Origin: Candidatus Accumulibacter sp. ACC003
GTDB taxonomy: Bacteria; Pseudomonadota; Gammaproteobacteria; Burkholderiales; Rhodocyclaceae
NCBI RefSeq assembly: GCF_907163085.1
Contig: NZ_CAJQTX010000001.1
Location: 265,001-329,000, forward strand
Reading direction: 5' to 3'
Length of the DNA: 64,000 nt
The notes beneath the pieces are model-generated. The model was not told the DNA's origin, ran no database searches, and was given only the letters and a program-made list of their open reading frames with translations. The position numbers and the translations under genes were made by a program. Numbering within the stretch: position 1 is the first letter of the stretch; every line of letters starts with the position of its first letter. Positions 1-8,609 of this stretch are shown piece by piece.

Positions 1-1086
<1,086 letters not shown>

Positions 1087-1177
1087 ATAACCTTGAGCAG
1101 CAACTCGTAACGAAACAATCACAACACCTTCTTCCCATTTTGCGCACCTCGCCAGCAGGCGGCGTGCGAAACCGTTA

Positions 1178-1293
1178 TGCTTGGCGGCCATAGCCCTTTG
1201 GACCCACCCCTTCCCATCCCGAACAGGACCGTGAAACGAAGGCACGCCGATGATAGTGCATACTACATGTGTGAAAGTAGGTCACCGCCAGGC
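1178..1293 (+). rRNA. rrf: 5S ribosomal RNA
   Basis: A ~116-nt segment begins TGCTTGGCGGCCATAG and ends GTCACCGCCAGGCT. The two ends pair (TTGGCGG with CCGCCAG), and the internal CCCATCCCGAACAGG and GTGAAACG blocks are diagnostic of bacterial 5S rRNA. It lies ~90 bp after the 23S gene in the usual 23S-5S order. Ends are estimated from terminal pairing. Confidence 0.96.
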
Positions 1294-1302
1294 TCCCCTA
1301 AA

Positions 1303-1338
1303 ACAAAGCCCTCCCCGCATCCGCGGCGAGGGCTTTGT
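1303..1338 (+). terminator. rRNA operon hairpin terminator
   Basis: A near-perfect inverted repeat directly after 5S rRNA: ACAAAGCCCTC pairs with GAGGGCTTTGT, extended by an inner CCGC/GCGG. No long T-tract follows, but the position and stem strength fit transcription termination of the rRNA operon. Confidence 0.8.
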
Positions 1339-1429
1339 CCGTCTACTCGATGTGTGCACCACGCGGGTCGCTGACCTGTGCGCCGGAAAGACGCTGCCCA
1401 GCCGCTTTCTCTGTGCTCTGTTTCGCCAA

Positions 1430-2158
1430 TCAGCAGGGCGCGGGATGAGCAAGCGCATTGCTGCCACCGACGCAGCGGAGCTGCATTCGGCCGTCAGTAT
1501 GCGAGGCACGGATGGCGAAGTCGAAGCGGTCGGCATCGGCACAGAGCGCGATGTCGTTCGCTGGCAAATCGGCATTGTCGTCAAGCTGGAAGCGACGGCC
1601 GAAGTCGGAATTGCGGACACGCGCGGCGTACGGTTCGGGGTCCGGGTCGTCGCCGCGGAGCAAGGCTTCGAGATAGTCTGCACAAGCCACGTCCTCGTCG
1701 CCGTCGCGGTCTACCCATTCGCCAGTAATCACGAAGCAGACCTCGGCGGGCTGCAATGCCAGGAGCGCTTTCGCCGTAGCGCGGCCGATGACCAGGCTGC
1801 CGGCGAACAGTGCGCGCGGCGAGTGAAAGCGGGTGAGGCCGCGGACGCCTGCGGCGGTGGTCTGTATCAGCGGCCGGCCAGCCAGGTCTGCACCCTGGAG
1901 GGCTGACGGTGAATTCGCAAAGTCAAAGCCGGGGATCGGCGAGCCGCCGCCAATGGCGCCCGTGGTGAGCGCCTCGGGTAGCCTGCGCTGCAGCTGGAAC
2001 GCCCCGGCGATCGTCTCTACCGGGTAAATCGTCGTGGTGCCCGCGGCAAAGGCGTACGCGGCGGTCGAAAACGAGCGCAACACATCGATTACCACCACGA
2101 CATCTTCAGGGTCAGGTACAGGCTGCAGGCGGTTCAGGTAGATACGGCGGGTGCGCAT
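1430..2158 (-). CDS. comB: 2-phosphosulfolactate phosphatase family protein (ComB-like)
   Basis: A 242-aa protein of the ComB family, known for hydrolysing 2-phosphosulfolactate to sulfolactate in the coenzyme M/sulfolactate pathway. Visible family signatures are an N-terminal DVLRSFSTAAYAFAAG block (about residues 25-40), GGSPIPGFDFANSPS (about 71-85) and GEWVDRDGDEDVACADYLEALL near 147-168, which carries the acidic residues typical of the Mg-dependent family. Length agrees with the family (~230-250 aa). It reads toward the rRNA operon and has no obvious operon partner. Many bacteria carry ComB homologues without making coenzyme M, so the physiological substrate here is uncertain. Confidence 0.85.
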   Translation of the reverse strand: MRTRRIYLNRLQPVPDPEDVVVVIDVLRSFSTAAYAFAAGTTTIYPVETIAGAFQLQRRLPEALTTGAIGGGSPIPGFDFANSPSALQGADLAGRPLIQTTAAGVRGLTRFHSPRALFAGSLVIGRATAKALLALQPAEVCFVITGEWVDRDGDEDVACADYLEALLRGDDPDPEPYAARVRNSDFGRRFQLDDNADLPANDIALCADADRFDFAIRASHTDGRMQLRCVGGSNALAHPAPC

Positions 2159-2551
2159 GGCGGCGGCGATCGAGGGCTTATTCGGAGTATCACGGATCTC
2201 GCCAGGGTCGTCAAACGCAGGCCGGCGCCGGCGTCAGGGCAAGCGCTTGAACCTTGTGCAAGGCCGAGCCTTGAGGACGGAAGGTATTGGCGGTGCTCGC
2301 GATCAGTTGCTGAAACTTAAGTTCGGCCGCGTGGCGGGCTGGTGCGAGGCGACGGTGCCGAGCTTGTGAGCAGCATGATCGCTTCGCGCCCGCAGCTGCT
2401 GGTTGCCCGCTCGGCCAGGTTTGCGGTGCTTTCTGTGCCGACCTCCGCTAGCGACGCGCTGGCTGCATCCGCGGATGTGGCGCTGCAGCCTTTGCCTCGC
2501 GCAGCGGGAATCGCTACACTTCGCCTGCCCGCTGCCAGACAACATTCGCCC
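2159..2551. other. Intergenic region between divergent comB and DUF1415 gene
   Basis: About 390 bp between two divergently read genes. Open frames cross it, but none shows a recognisable domain or a convincing ribosome binding site. It probably holds both promoters; I could not pick confident -35/-10 boxes. Confidence 0.4.
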
Positions 2552-3133
2552 ATGAACCAAGCGCCACCTAGCCACCAGGAAATCATCGCTGCAACGTGCC
2601 ACTGGCTCGAGCGCGCGGTGATCGGCCTCAATCTTTGCCCCTTCGCCAAGGGCGTGCACGTCAAGGGACAGATCCGTTACGTCGTCAGCGACGCCGCTGA
2701 CGAGGATACGCTGCTCGGCGACCTGGAGCGCGAGCTGCTGGCGCTGTTGGCGGTGCCAGCGGCCGAGGTCGATACGACCTTGCTGATCCATCCCGGGGTG
2801 CTCACGGCGTTCGACGACTACGTCGCTTTTCTCGGCGTCGTCAATGTCGTGCTCGCGACGCAAGGACTCGAGGGTATCTTGCAGGTCGCCAGCTTCCACC
2901 CGGATTACGTCTTTGCCGACAGCGAGCCCGAGGACATCAGCAATTGCACCAACCGTTCGCCTTTCCCGACGCTGCACCTGTTGCGCGAGGAGAGTGTGGA
3001 GCGGGCGGTGGCGGCGTTTCCCGATGCGGCGTCGATCTACGAGCGCAACATGCAGACGCTGCGCGATCTCGGTGGCGATGGCTGGCGGGCGCTGGCGGTC
3101 GGCGCGCCGGCGCGCAAAGCGCGCGGCGAGTAG
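2552..3133 (+). CDS. DUF1415 domain-containing protein
   Basis: A 193-aa protein of the DUF1415 family, found widely in proteobacteria with no assigned function. Family features visible are the early WLERAVIGLNLCPFAKG block (about residues 15-31), TTLLIHPGVLTAFDDY in the middle and SFHPDYVFA..DISNCTNRSPFPTLHLLRE toward the C-terminus. The frame opens 70 codons earlier, but that stretch is low-complexity and non-conserved, so the ATG at 2552 (protein MNQAPPSHQEI) is chosen. It is followed after 14 nt by arfB, suggesting co-transcription. No signal peptide or membrane segment is seen. Confidence 0.88.
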   Translation: MNQAPPSHQEIIAATCHWLERAVIGLNLCPFAKGVHVKGQIRYVVSDAADEDTLLGDLERELLALLAVPAAEVDTTLLIHPGVLTAFDDYVAFLGVVNVVLATQGLEGILQVASFHPDYVFADSEPEDISNCTNRSPFPTLHLLREESVERAVAAFPDAASIYERNMQTLRDLGGDGWRALAVGAPARKARGE

Positions 3134-3147
3134 GGAGCAGGGCGCAG

Positions 3148-3561
3148 ATGTCGACGCCGGCGAAACGCATCGAGCTGCGCGAGGACGAGGTCGAGTTCAT
3201 CGCCATCCGTGCGCAGGGTGCCGGTGGTCAGAACGTCAACAAGGTCTCGAACGCCATCCATCTACGCTTCGTCATCGCCGCCTCGTCGCTGCCCGACGAG
3301 CTCAAGGAACGCCTGCTGCAGACGCGCGACCAGCGCATCAGCGCCGATGGCGTGGTGATCATCAAGGCGCAGGCGCACCGCAGCCTCGAACGCAATCGCC
3401 TCGACGCGCTCAGCCGGCTGCGCGAACTGATCGCCCGCGCGGCCTTCATTCCGACGCCGCGGCGAGCGACGCGGCCGACGCGCGGCTCGCAGCTCCGACG
3501 CGTCGATGGCAAGGTGCGGCGCGGTGCGGTGAAAGTGCTGCGCGGGCGGGTCAGCGAGTGA
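3148..3561 (+). CDS. arfB: Peptidyl-tRNA hydrolase ArfB (ribosome rescue)
   Basis: A 137-aa release-factor-like protein. It contains the GGQ tripeptide in RAQGAGGQNVNKVSNAIHLRF (about residues 24-44), the motif that hydrolyses peptidyl-tRNA, and a basic C-terminal tail (KVRRGAVKVLRGRVSE) of the type that enters the empty mRNA channel of stalled ribosomes. It lacks the codon-recognition domains of RF1/RF2, as expected for ArfB (YaeJ). The ATG at 3148 is preceded by GGAGCAGGGCG. The gene lies 14 nt after the DUF1415 gene. Assignment as ArfB is firm from motif and length (E. coli ArfB is 140 aa). Confidence 0.93.
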   Translation: MSTPAKRIELREDEVEFIAIRAQGAGGQNVNKVSNAIHLRFVIAASSLPDELKERLLQTRDQRISADGVVIIKAQAHRSLERNRLDALSRLRELIARAAFIPTPRRATRPTRGSQLRRVDGKVRRGAVKVLRGRVSE

Positions 3562-3631
3562 GAGCGATGATGCGGCCAATCACGAAGCGATTGCTGATGC
3601 GGATTGCCGGTGATTCGCTCATCGGGCGACC

Positions 3632-4174
3632 GTGGTGACGGCCGCTGCCGTTCTCGCTTTTTGGTTCGAAGAGACCCGGCCGGCGCAATGGTGGGCGAAG
3701 TCTGACGCCTTCGATCGCCTGGTCGAGGCGCGTTTCGGCGCGCTGCACGCGGCCGCCATGCGTTGCGAGTTGTACCACTGGCGCTGCGACGCCGACGGCC
3801 GGTTGGCCGAGGTCATCGTCCTCGACCAGTTCTCGCGCAATATCTTTCGTGATCGCCCGCAGGCTTTCGCCGCCGACGCGATGGCCTTGCTGCTGGCCCA
3901 GGAAGCGATCGCTGCCGGCGCCGACCAGGCGCTCGAACCGCCGCGCCGGGCTTTTCTCTACATGCCCTACATGCACAGCGAGTCGCCAGTGATGCACGCG
4001 CTGGCCGTCCAACTCTTCGCCGCGCCGGCGATGGAAGGAAACCTCGACTTCGAACGGCGGCATCAGGCGATCATCGACCGTTTCGGCCGTTACCCGCACC
4101 GCAACGCGATTCTTGGTCGCCAATCGACGGTCGCCGAGATCGAGTTTCTCAAGACACCAGGGTCGGCGTTCTGA
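3632..4174 (+). CDS. DUF924 family protein
   Basis: A 180-aa protein of the DUF924 family. Conserved features are the N-terminal VLAFWFEETRPAQWWAKSDAFD, the central VIVLDQFSRNIFRD and the MPYMHSES...FERRHQAIIDRFGRYPHRNAILGR block near the C-terminus. The family is all-helical and related to TPR-like folds; its biochemical role is not established. The start is a GTG at 3632, with another GTG at 3635, so initiation is uncertain by one codon. It runs in the same direction as its neighbours and may be part of a loose 2.5-5.2 kb transcription unit. Confidence 0.87.
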   Translation: MVTAAAVLAFWFEETRPAQWWAKSDAFDRLVEARFGALHAAAMRCELYHWRCDADGRLAEVIVLDQFSRNIFRDRPQAFAADAMALLLAQEAIAAGADQALEPPRRAFLYMPYMHSESPVMHALAVQLFAAPAMEGNLDFERRHQAIIDRFGRYPHRNAILGRQSTVAEIEFLKTPGSAF

Positions 4175-4240
4175 GCGCTGCGCTCGCTTGATCGCGACGC
4201 CTTGCCATGCGCGCAATCGATTGGCCAGAGGGAGAAGCAA

Positions 4241-4654
4241 ATGGCTTTCCAGCAGAGTTTCGATGTTCACAGTCGTGGTCGCGGGACGATTGAAATCACC
4301 GCCGAAGTAGCGCGCGTCGTGCGCGCTTCGGGGATAGACGTCGGACTGGCCAATATTTTCGTTCAACACACCAGTTGTTCGGTGGTGTTGACCGAAAACG
4401 CCGATCCCTCGGTGCGCCGCGATCTGGAAACGCTGGCGGCGCGCTGGGCGCCCGATGGCGACGCCGCCTATCGTCACGACAGCGAAGGCGACGACGACAT
4501 GGCCGCGCACGGGCGAAACATCCTCGCCGGCGCGTCGCTGGGCGTGCCGGTTGGCAAAGGCGCGATGTTGCTCGGCACCTGGCAGGGGATTTACCTCTGG
4601 GAGCACCGCACGATCGCCCATCGGCGCCGCGTAGTGGTCACCGTTGTCGGTTGA
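4241..4654 (+). CDS. YjbQ / UPF0047 family protein
   Basis: A 137-aa protein of the YjbQ (UPF0047) family, small trimeric enzymes with reported weak thiamine-phosphate synthase activity in vitro. Seen are IFVQHTSCSVVLTENADPSVRRDLE (about residues 36-60), the HDSEGDDDMAAH stretch with family metal-binding residues, and the C-terminal GTWQGIYLWEHR signature. The frame opens 13 codons upstream, but the ATG at 4241 has a clear GGGAGAAG ribosome binding site and matches the family start. No signal peptide. The true cellular role of the family is unsettled. Confidence 0.9.
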   Translation: MAFQQSFDVHSRGRGTIEITAEVARVVRASGIDVGLANIFVQHTSCSVVLTENADPSVRRDLETLAARWAPDGDAAYRHDSEGDDDMAAHGRNILAGASLGVPVGKGAMLLGTWQGIYLWEHRTIAHRRRVVVTVVG

Positions 4655-4695
4655 GATTGCTGCTTGATCGACGTGATCCTGCGTTATCCTGCGCC

Positions 4696-5199
4696 ATGAG
4701 AAAGATCCTGACGCTCGTCGTGGCCGCATTGATCGTCCAGCTGAGCGCTTGCGCCGGCCTTGGCGGCCTCGGCCAGCGACCCGAAGTCAGCGTCGCCGGC
4801 GTCAGGCTGCTGCGCCTCGGGCTCTTTGAGCAAAGCTTCGCGCTGCAACTGCGGATCCGCAATCCGAACGATGTCGAGCTGCCGATTAGCGGTCTGAGCT
4901 TTAGCATCGAAGTCAATGGCCAGCCCTTTGTCGCCGGCTTGTCGGATCAAGCGGTAAACGTTCCGCGTTTCGGCGAAGCGCTGCTGGCGGTGACCGCCAC
5001 CAGTACGCTGGCCACCGCCCTCAAACAGTTCCACGAATTGCAGAAGGGTGGTCGTGAGGCGATCGACTATCGGATTGTCGGGCGTCTGCAGCTCGCCACT
5101 ATCGGCGCCGTACCCTTTGAACGGCGCGGCGAACTGCGCCTGCCTGGGGGCGACAAGCTGCCAGCGAAGCCAGCAGCGCGCGGCGCGGAAGGCCTTTGA
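4696..5199 (+). CDS. LEA14-like lipoprotein (WHy-type domain)
   Basis: A 167-aa exported lipoprotein. The N-terminus MRKILTLVVAALIVQLSACAG is a lipoprotein signal peptide with lipobox LSAC, so Cys-19 would be lipidated. The mature part resembles the LEA14/WHy fold: LRIRNPNDVELPISGLSFSIEVNGQPFVAGLSDQ followed by a Pro-rich beta pattern and IDYRIVGRLQLATIGAVPFERRGELRLP. Such proteins are thought to act in envelope stress or desiccation tolerance. The ATG at 4696 is chosen because it begins the signal peptide; upstream in-frame sequence overlaps the YjbQ gene. Its position 41 bp after that gene allows co-transcription. Confidence 0.82.
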   Translation: MRKILTLVVAALIVQLSACAGLGGLGQRPEVSVAGVRLLRLGLFEQSFALQLRIRNPNDVELPISGLSFSIEVNGQPFVAGLSDQAVNVPRFGEALLAVTATSTLATALKQFHELQKGGREAIDYRIVGRLQLATIGAVPFERRGELRLPGGDKLPAKPAARGAEGL

Positions 5200-5299
5200 G
5201 CGGCGGCCGCTGGCTGTCGAAAACGCTTTCGGCTCGCTTACCGCGCCGCGAGCGTTGCGCGGCCCGTGCGGGCGGATGTTCCGATGATCGGCGTGCGCC

Positions 5300-5518
5300 T
5301 TACTTGAGCGGGATGATCAGCTTGTCCCAGCCTGAACCTTCTTCGTCCTGCTCGTCCTTCTTGCGGCCAGCGAGCGTGGCCAGGCGTGCTTCCATTTCGG
5401 CGATCGATTGCTCGGTAAACTGAAGTCGGCGACGATCGTTGCCGCAGCGGCGTTCAGCTTCGGCAATCGGTCGGTCGAGCTGCCGTTGGCGTCGATCTGG
5501 TCCTCTTTGCGTGCGCAT
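5300..5518 (-). CDS. Small hypothetical protein, predicted coiled coil
   Basis: A 72-aa frame starting at an ATG with a good upstream AAGGAG (spaced 6 nt), the main argument that it is real. The product begins with a basic stretch, continues with a probable helix (FTEQSIAEMEARLATLAGRKK) and ends in an acidic tail plus GWDKLIIPLK. No known domain is recognised. It stands alone between the LEA14-like gene and the Hsp70 operon. A chance frame in GC-rich DNA cannot be excluded. Confidence 0.5.
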   Translation of the reverse strand: MRTQRGPDRRQRQLDRPIAEAERRCGNDRRRLQFTEQSIAEMEARLATLAGRKKDEQDEEGSGWDKLIIPLK

Positions 5519-5760
5519 TGCTTGCTCCTTGTAAATCGCTGAATCAAACGCTGCCAGCTTTTGCAGAGACTTGTCGACCGATCAAGGCCGGCCACGACGT
5601 CCTGCAAAAACCGTTGGCAAGGCTGCCTTGGCGACTGACTCATCAGCATTATGCGGAAAACGTCGCCACAAGGCCAATGCATGCAGTCAATCCCTGCCGC
5701 GCTTTGTTGGCCCGTGCAGCACCGACAAATGCGTACCGCTGCGCCCGCGCTGGCGTCCGC

Positions 5761-8604
5761 CTACGCCGCTGGCGGGCAGCTGTCAGCGGCCACCAGCCGC
5801 AAGCCGGCGGGCAGCGATTCGCCGAAGGCGCGGCGTTCGTCGGCCTTGTCGAGTTCGACGACGGTGTTGATCTGCGCTATCCAGCCGGCGCCGGCGTTGC
5901 TCGCCGCCAGGCGCTCGATGACCGCTGCGCGGACCACGTCGGGCAGGTCGCGCGAGCGGTCGCCGGTCAGGCGCGCGATCTGCGTCGCGGCGAAAGCGGC
6001 TGGCTCGACCTTCTTCCAGTCAATGGCCAGCAGTCCGTCCAGCCAGCGGCCGGCGACTTCGGCGGGGACGACCTGGTGGGCGCTGCCGTAGAGCGATTGA
6101 CGCGCGCCGATGCGGCCCAGCGCCCACCAGCCGAGCGGCTTCTCGGCGGCGCGCTGCAGGCGGTCGAGCAGCCAGTCGCCGATTTCGACCTTGCGCTCGA
6201 CCGGCAGCCGTTCAAGCGACGCGAGCAGGCGCAGCATGTCGTCGTGACTGCCGGTGATCGGCGCGGCCTGGCGGTTGCGGCCTTTCGCGACGGCCTTCGC
6301 CGGCTCGCTCTGTAGCGGTGGCAGCAGGTCGGCGAGCAGCGCTTCCTGCGTGCTCTGCGCCAGGCCGCCAGCGGCGCGACGCCACAAGGTCCACCATTCG
6401 GACCAGTTCTGGCTCTCGTTGACGTACTGGATTCCCGGCGCCAGCAACTCACACAGTTGCTCGATCCGCCAGTCGTCGAGCGCGTCGCCGAGGCCCGGGC
6501 GCAGGCAGAAGCCGGCGAGATTGAACCACAGTCGCTCGTGCTCGGGCGAGCGGCGGCGGCGCCGCGCGCGTTGCAGGAGTGCGTCGAAGAGCGCACGCAG
6601 CAGCGGCATCTCCCATTCGTCGCGCTTGCCGAGAAGATGCTCGAGCTGGCCGCGCAGGCGCCGGACGTCCTTGTTGTCGACGCTCTGCGAGCGTCCGCCA
6701 AAAATCTGTTCGATGCTCTTGACGGCGTCGGCGAAGCGCGGCGGCAGGACTTCCGACGCGCTGCCTGCGGTGCTGCCGTCGCCGCGCAGCTGGAATTCGA
6801 GCAGCCAGCGGCGCGCCGCGTCGTCGATGCTGACGCAATGGATCTCGAGGCTGCCGACTTCGGTGATCGCGGTGATCAGGCGGACGCGCACTTCGCGCTG
6901 CTTGCTGTCGGCGAGTGCCTGCACGACGGTCGCCATCGGTGGCAGGCGAACGAAGTCTTCGTCGTCGAGCGCGGCGATTTCGCCGGGTCGATAAAGCGTG
7001 TCGGCGACCGACGACGCCAGGTGAAAGCGCACCGGTTGCCCCAGTCGCAAGCCGAAGGCACGCTCGGGCAGGTCGATCTCGTGGCCTTCTTCGCTGCCGC
7101 GTGGCAGCAGGCAGATGCCACGTCGCGGCTGGCTGCCGTCTTCGAGAACCAGGAAGTAGCTGCGCGCCGAGCCGCCGCCGATGCGCCGCCCGTGCCCCTG
7201 GCGAACGAGTGCGTAGGCGACCGCGCCACGCGCCACGGCGATATCGGGATGCGCATTGTGCAGCAGCCGCAAGGGCGCGCCGCGCCAGTCGCCGAGCGTG
7301 CTCTGCAGGCGTTCGGCGAGTGCTTCGGCACGAAACACACCACCGTTGAAGAGCAGCGTATCGGGCACCGGCAGTTCTTGTTCTTCGTCGGCCAGCTGTT
7401 GCCGCGCTTGCGTTTTGTCATCGTCGGCTGCCAGCGCTCGCCGCGCCGCTGGCGCGTGGCGCTTGAGGAAAGCGGCGACGTGCCGCGTAATCGCCGGGTC
7501 GGCGGGGTAGGGCAGGCCAAACTCGACGATCGCCGCGCGCCGCTGCTGCACCGGCTGATCGGCGGTGACACGCGGAAAAAAGCCATCGACCAGCAGTTGC
7601 CGGACTTCATCGCGCGGCAGGTCGACGGTGCGTGCGCCGCCGATCAGGCGCGAACCGCTGCCGAGCAGCGTCAATAGCACCGACGGCGGCGCATCGGCGA
7701 GCAGCAGCTGTTCCTTGGCCGCCCGGCAGCGCGCCGTCAGTTGCGAAAAACGCGCCGCCGAGAGCTTGCCGTCGCTGGCCGGCAGACGCGCTTCGACGAG
7801 ATGCGCCAACGCCAGATCCATGTTGTCGCCGCCAAGCATCAGGTGGTCGCCGACACCGATCCGCGTCAATTCGGGCTCGCCGTCCTTGATCGCCACCTGG
7901 ATCAAGGTCAGGTCGGTGGTGCCGCCGCCGACGTCGCAGACCAGCAGCAGCCGCGTTCCAGCGAGCTCGTCGGCGAGCTGCTGTTGATGGCCGTAGAGCC
8001 AGTCGTAGACCGCCGCCTGCGGTTCTTCGAGCAGGCGTAGCTTGGGCAGGCCGGCCAGCCGCGCCGCCGCCAGCGTTAGCGCCCGCGCGCCCTCGTCGAA
8101 GGATGCCGGGACGGTCAGGATCAGCTGCTGTTGTTCGAGCGGCGCCTGCGGGAAGCGGTGCAGCCAGGCGGCGCGCAGATGCGCCAGATAACTGGCGCTG
8201 GCGGCGACCGGCGAGACCTTGGCGACGTCGTCGGCGGCGCCCCACGGCAGAATCGCCGCCAGCCGGTCGACCGCCGCGTGCGACAGCCAGCTCTTGGCGC
8301 TGGCCACCAGCCGACCCGGCACCTGCGCGCCGAGGTCGAGCGCGAAGCGGCCGGTGACCGCCTCTTCGCCAGCGGCGTCGGTAGTCGCCGCCGCCCACGG
8401 CAGTTGCAGGTCACCCGGGCTGATCTCGCCGGCGGCCGGATGGAAACGCACCGAAGGCAGCAGCGGCCTGGCGGCCACCTCGCCGGCAGCGACCAGTTGC
8501 TCGATCTCGAACAGCTCGACCTGGCGGCTGCCGGGCGCCGCGTAGGCGACGACGGTATTGCTGGTTCCGAGATCGATGCCGACGATGTACTGCTGCTGGC
8601 GCAC
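5761..8604 (-). CDS. Hsp70 family protein with long C-terminal extension
   Basis: A 947-aa divergent Hsp70. The ATPase domain shows phosphate-1 motif GIDLGTSNTVVAYA (residues 9-22), phosphate-2 motif LLVCDVGGGTTDLTLI (about 222-237) and an adenosine-type motif LFNGGVFRAEALAERL (about 420). After a degenerate substrate-binding-like region, a ~350-residue helical extension follows (from about 630, SIEQIFGGRS...), which is characteristic of the DUF3731-containing Hsp70 subfamily rather than DnaK. The start is a GTG at 8604, 5 nt after the stop of the upstream Hsp70 gene, so the two are translationally close. Clients and co-chaperones are unknown; no J-domain protein or GrpE is nearby. Confidence 0.88.
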   Translation of the reverse strand: MRQQQYIVGIDLGTSNTVVAYAAPGSRQVELFEIEQLVAAGEVAARPLLPSVRFHPAAGEISPGDLQLPWAAATTDAAGEEAVTGRFALDLGAQVPGRLVASAKSWLSHAAVDRLAAILPWGAADDVAKVSPVAASASYLAHLRAAWLHRFPQAPLEQQQLILTVPASFDEGARALTLAAARLAGLPKLRLLEEPQAAVYDWLYGHQQQLADELAGTRLLLVCDVGGGTTDLTLIQVAIKDGEPELTRIGVGDHLMLGGDNMDLALAHLVEARLPASDGKLSAARFSQLTARCRAAKEQLLLADAPPSVLLTLLGSGSRLIGGARTVDLPRDEVRQLLVDGFFPRVTADQPVQQRRAAIVEFGLPYPADPAITRHVAAFLKRHAPAARRALAADDDKTQARQQLADEEQELPVPDTLLFNGGVFRAEALAERLQSTLGDWRGAPLRLLHNAHPDIAVARGAVAYALVRQGHGRRIGGGSARSYFLVLEDGSQPRRGICLLPRGSEEGHEIDLPERAFGLRLGQPVRFHLASSVADTLYRPGEIAALDDEDFVRLPPMATVVQALADSKQREVRVRLITAITEVGSLEIHCVSIDDAARRWLLEFQLRGDGSTAGSASEVLPPRFADAVKSIEQIFGGRSQSVDNKDVRRLRGQLEHLLGKRDEWEMPLLRALFDALLQRARRRRRSPEHERLWFNLAGFCLRPGLGDALDDWRIEQLCELLAPGIQYVNESQNWSEWWTLWRRAAGGLAQSTQEALLADLLPPLQSEPAKAVAKGRNRQAAPITGSHDDMLRLLASLERLPVERKVEIGDWLLDRLQRAAEKPLGWWALGRIGARQSLYGSAHQVVPAEVAGRWLDGLLAIDWKKVEPAAFAATQIARLTGDRSRDLPDVVRAAVIERLAASNAGAGWIAQINTVVELDKADERRAFGESLPAGLRLVAADSCPPAA

Positions 8605-8609
8605 CGCGC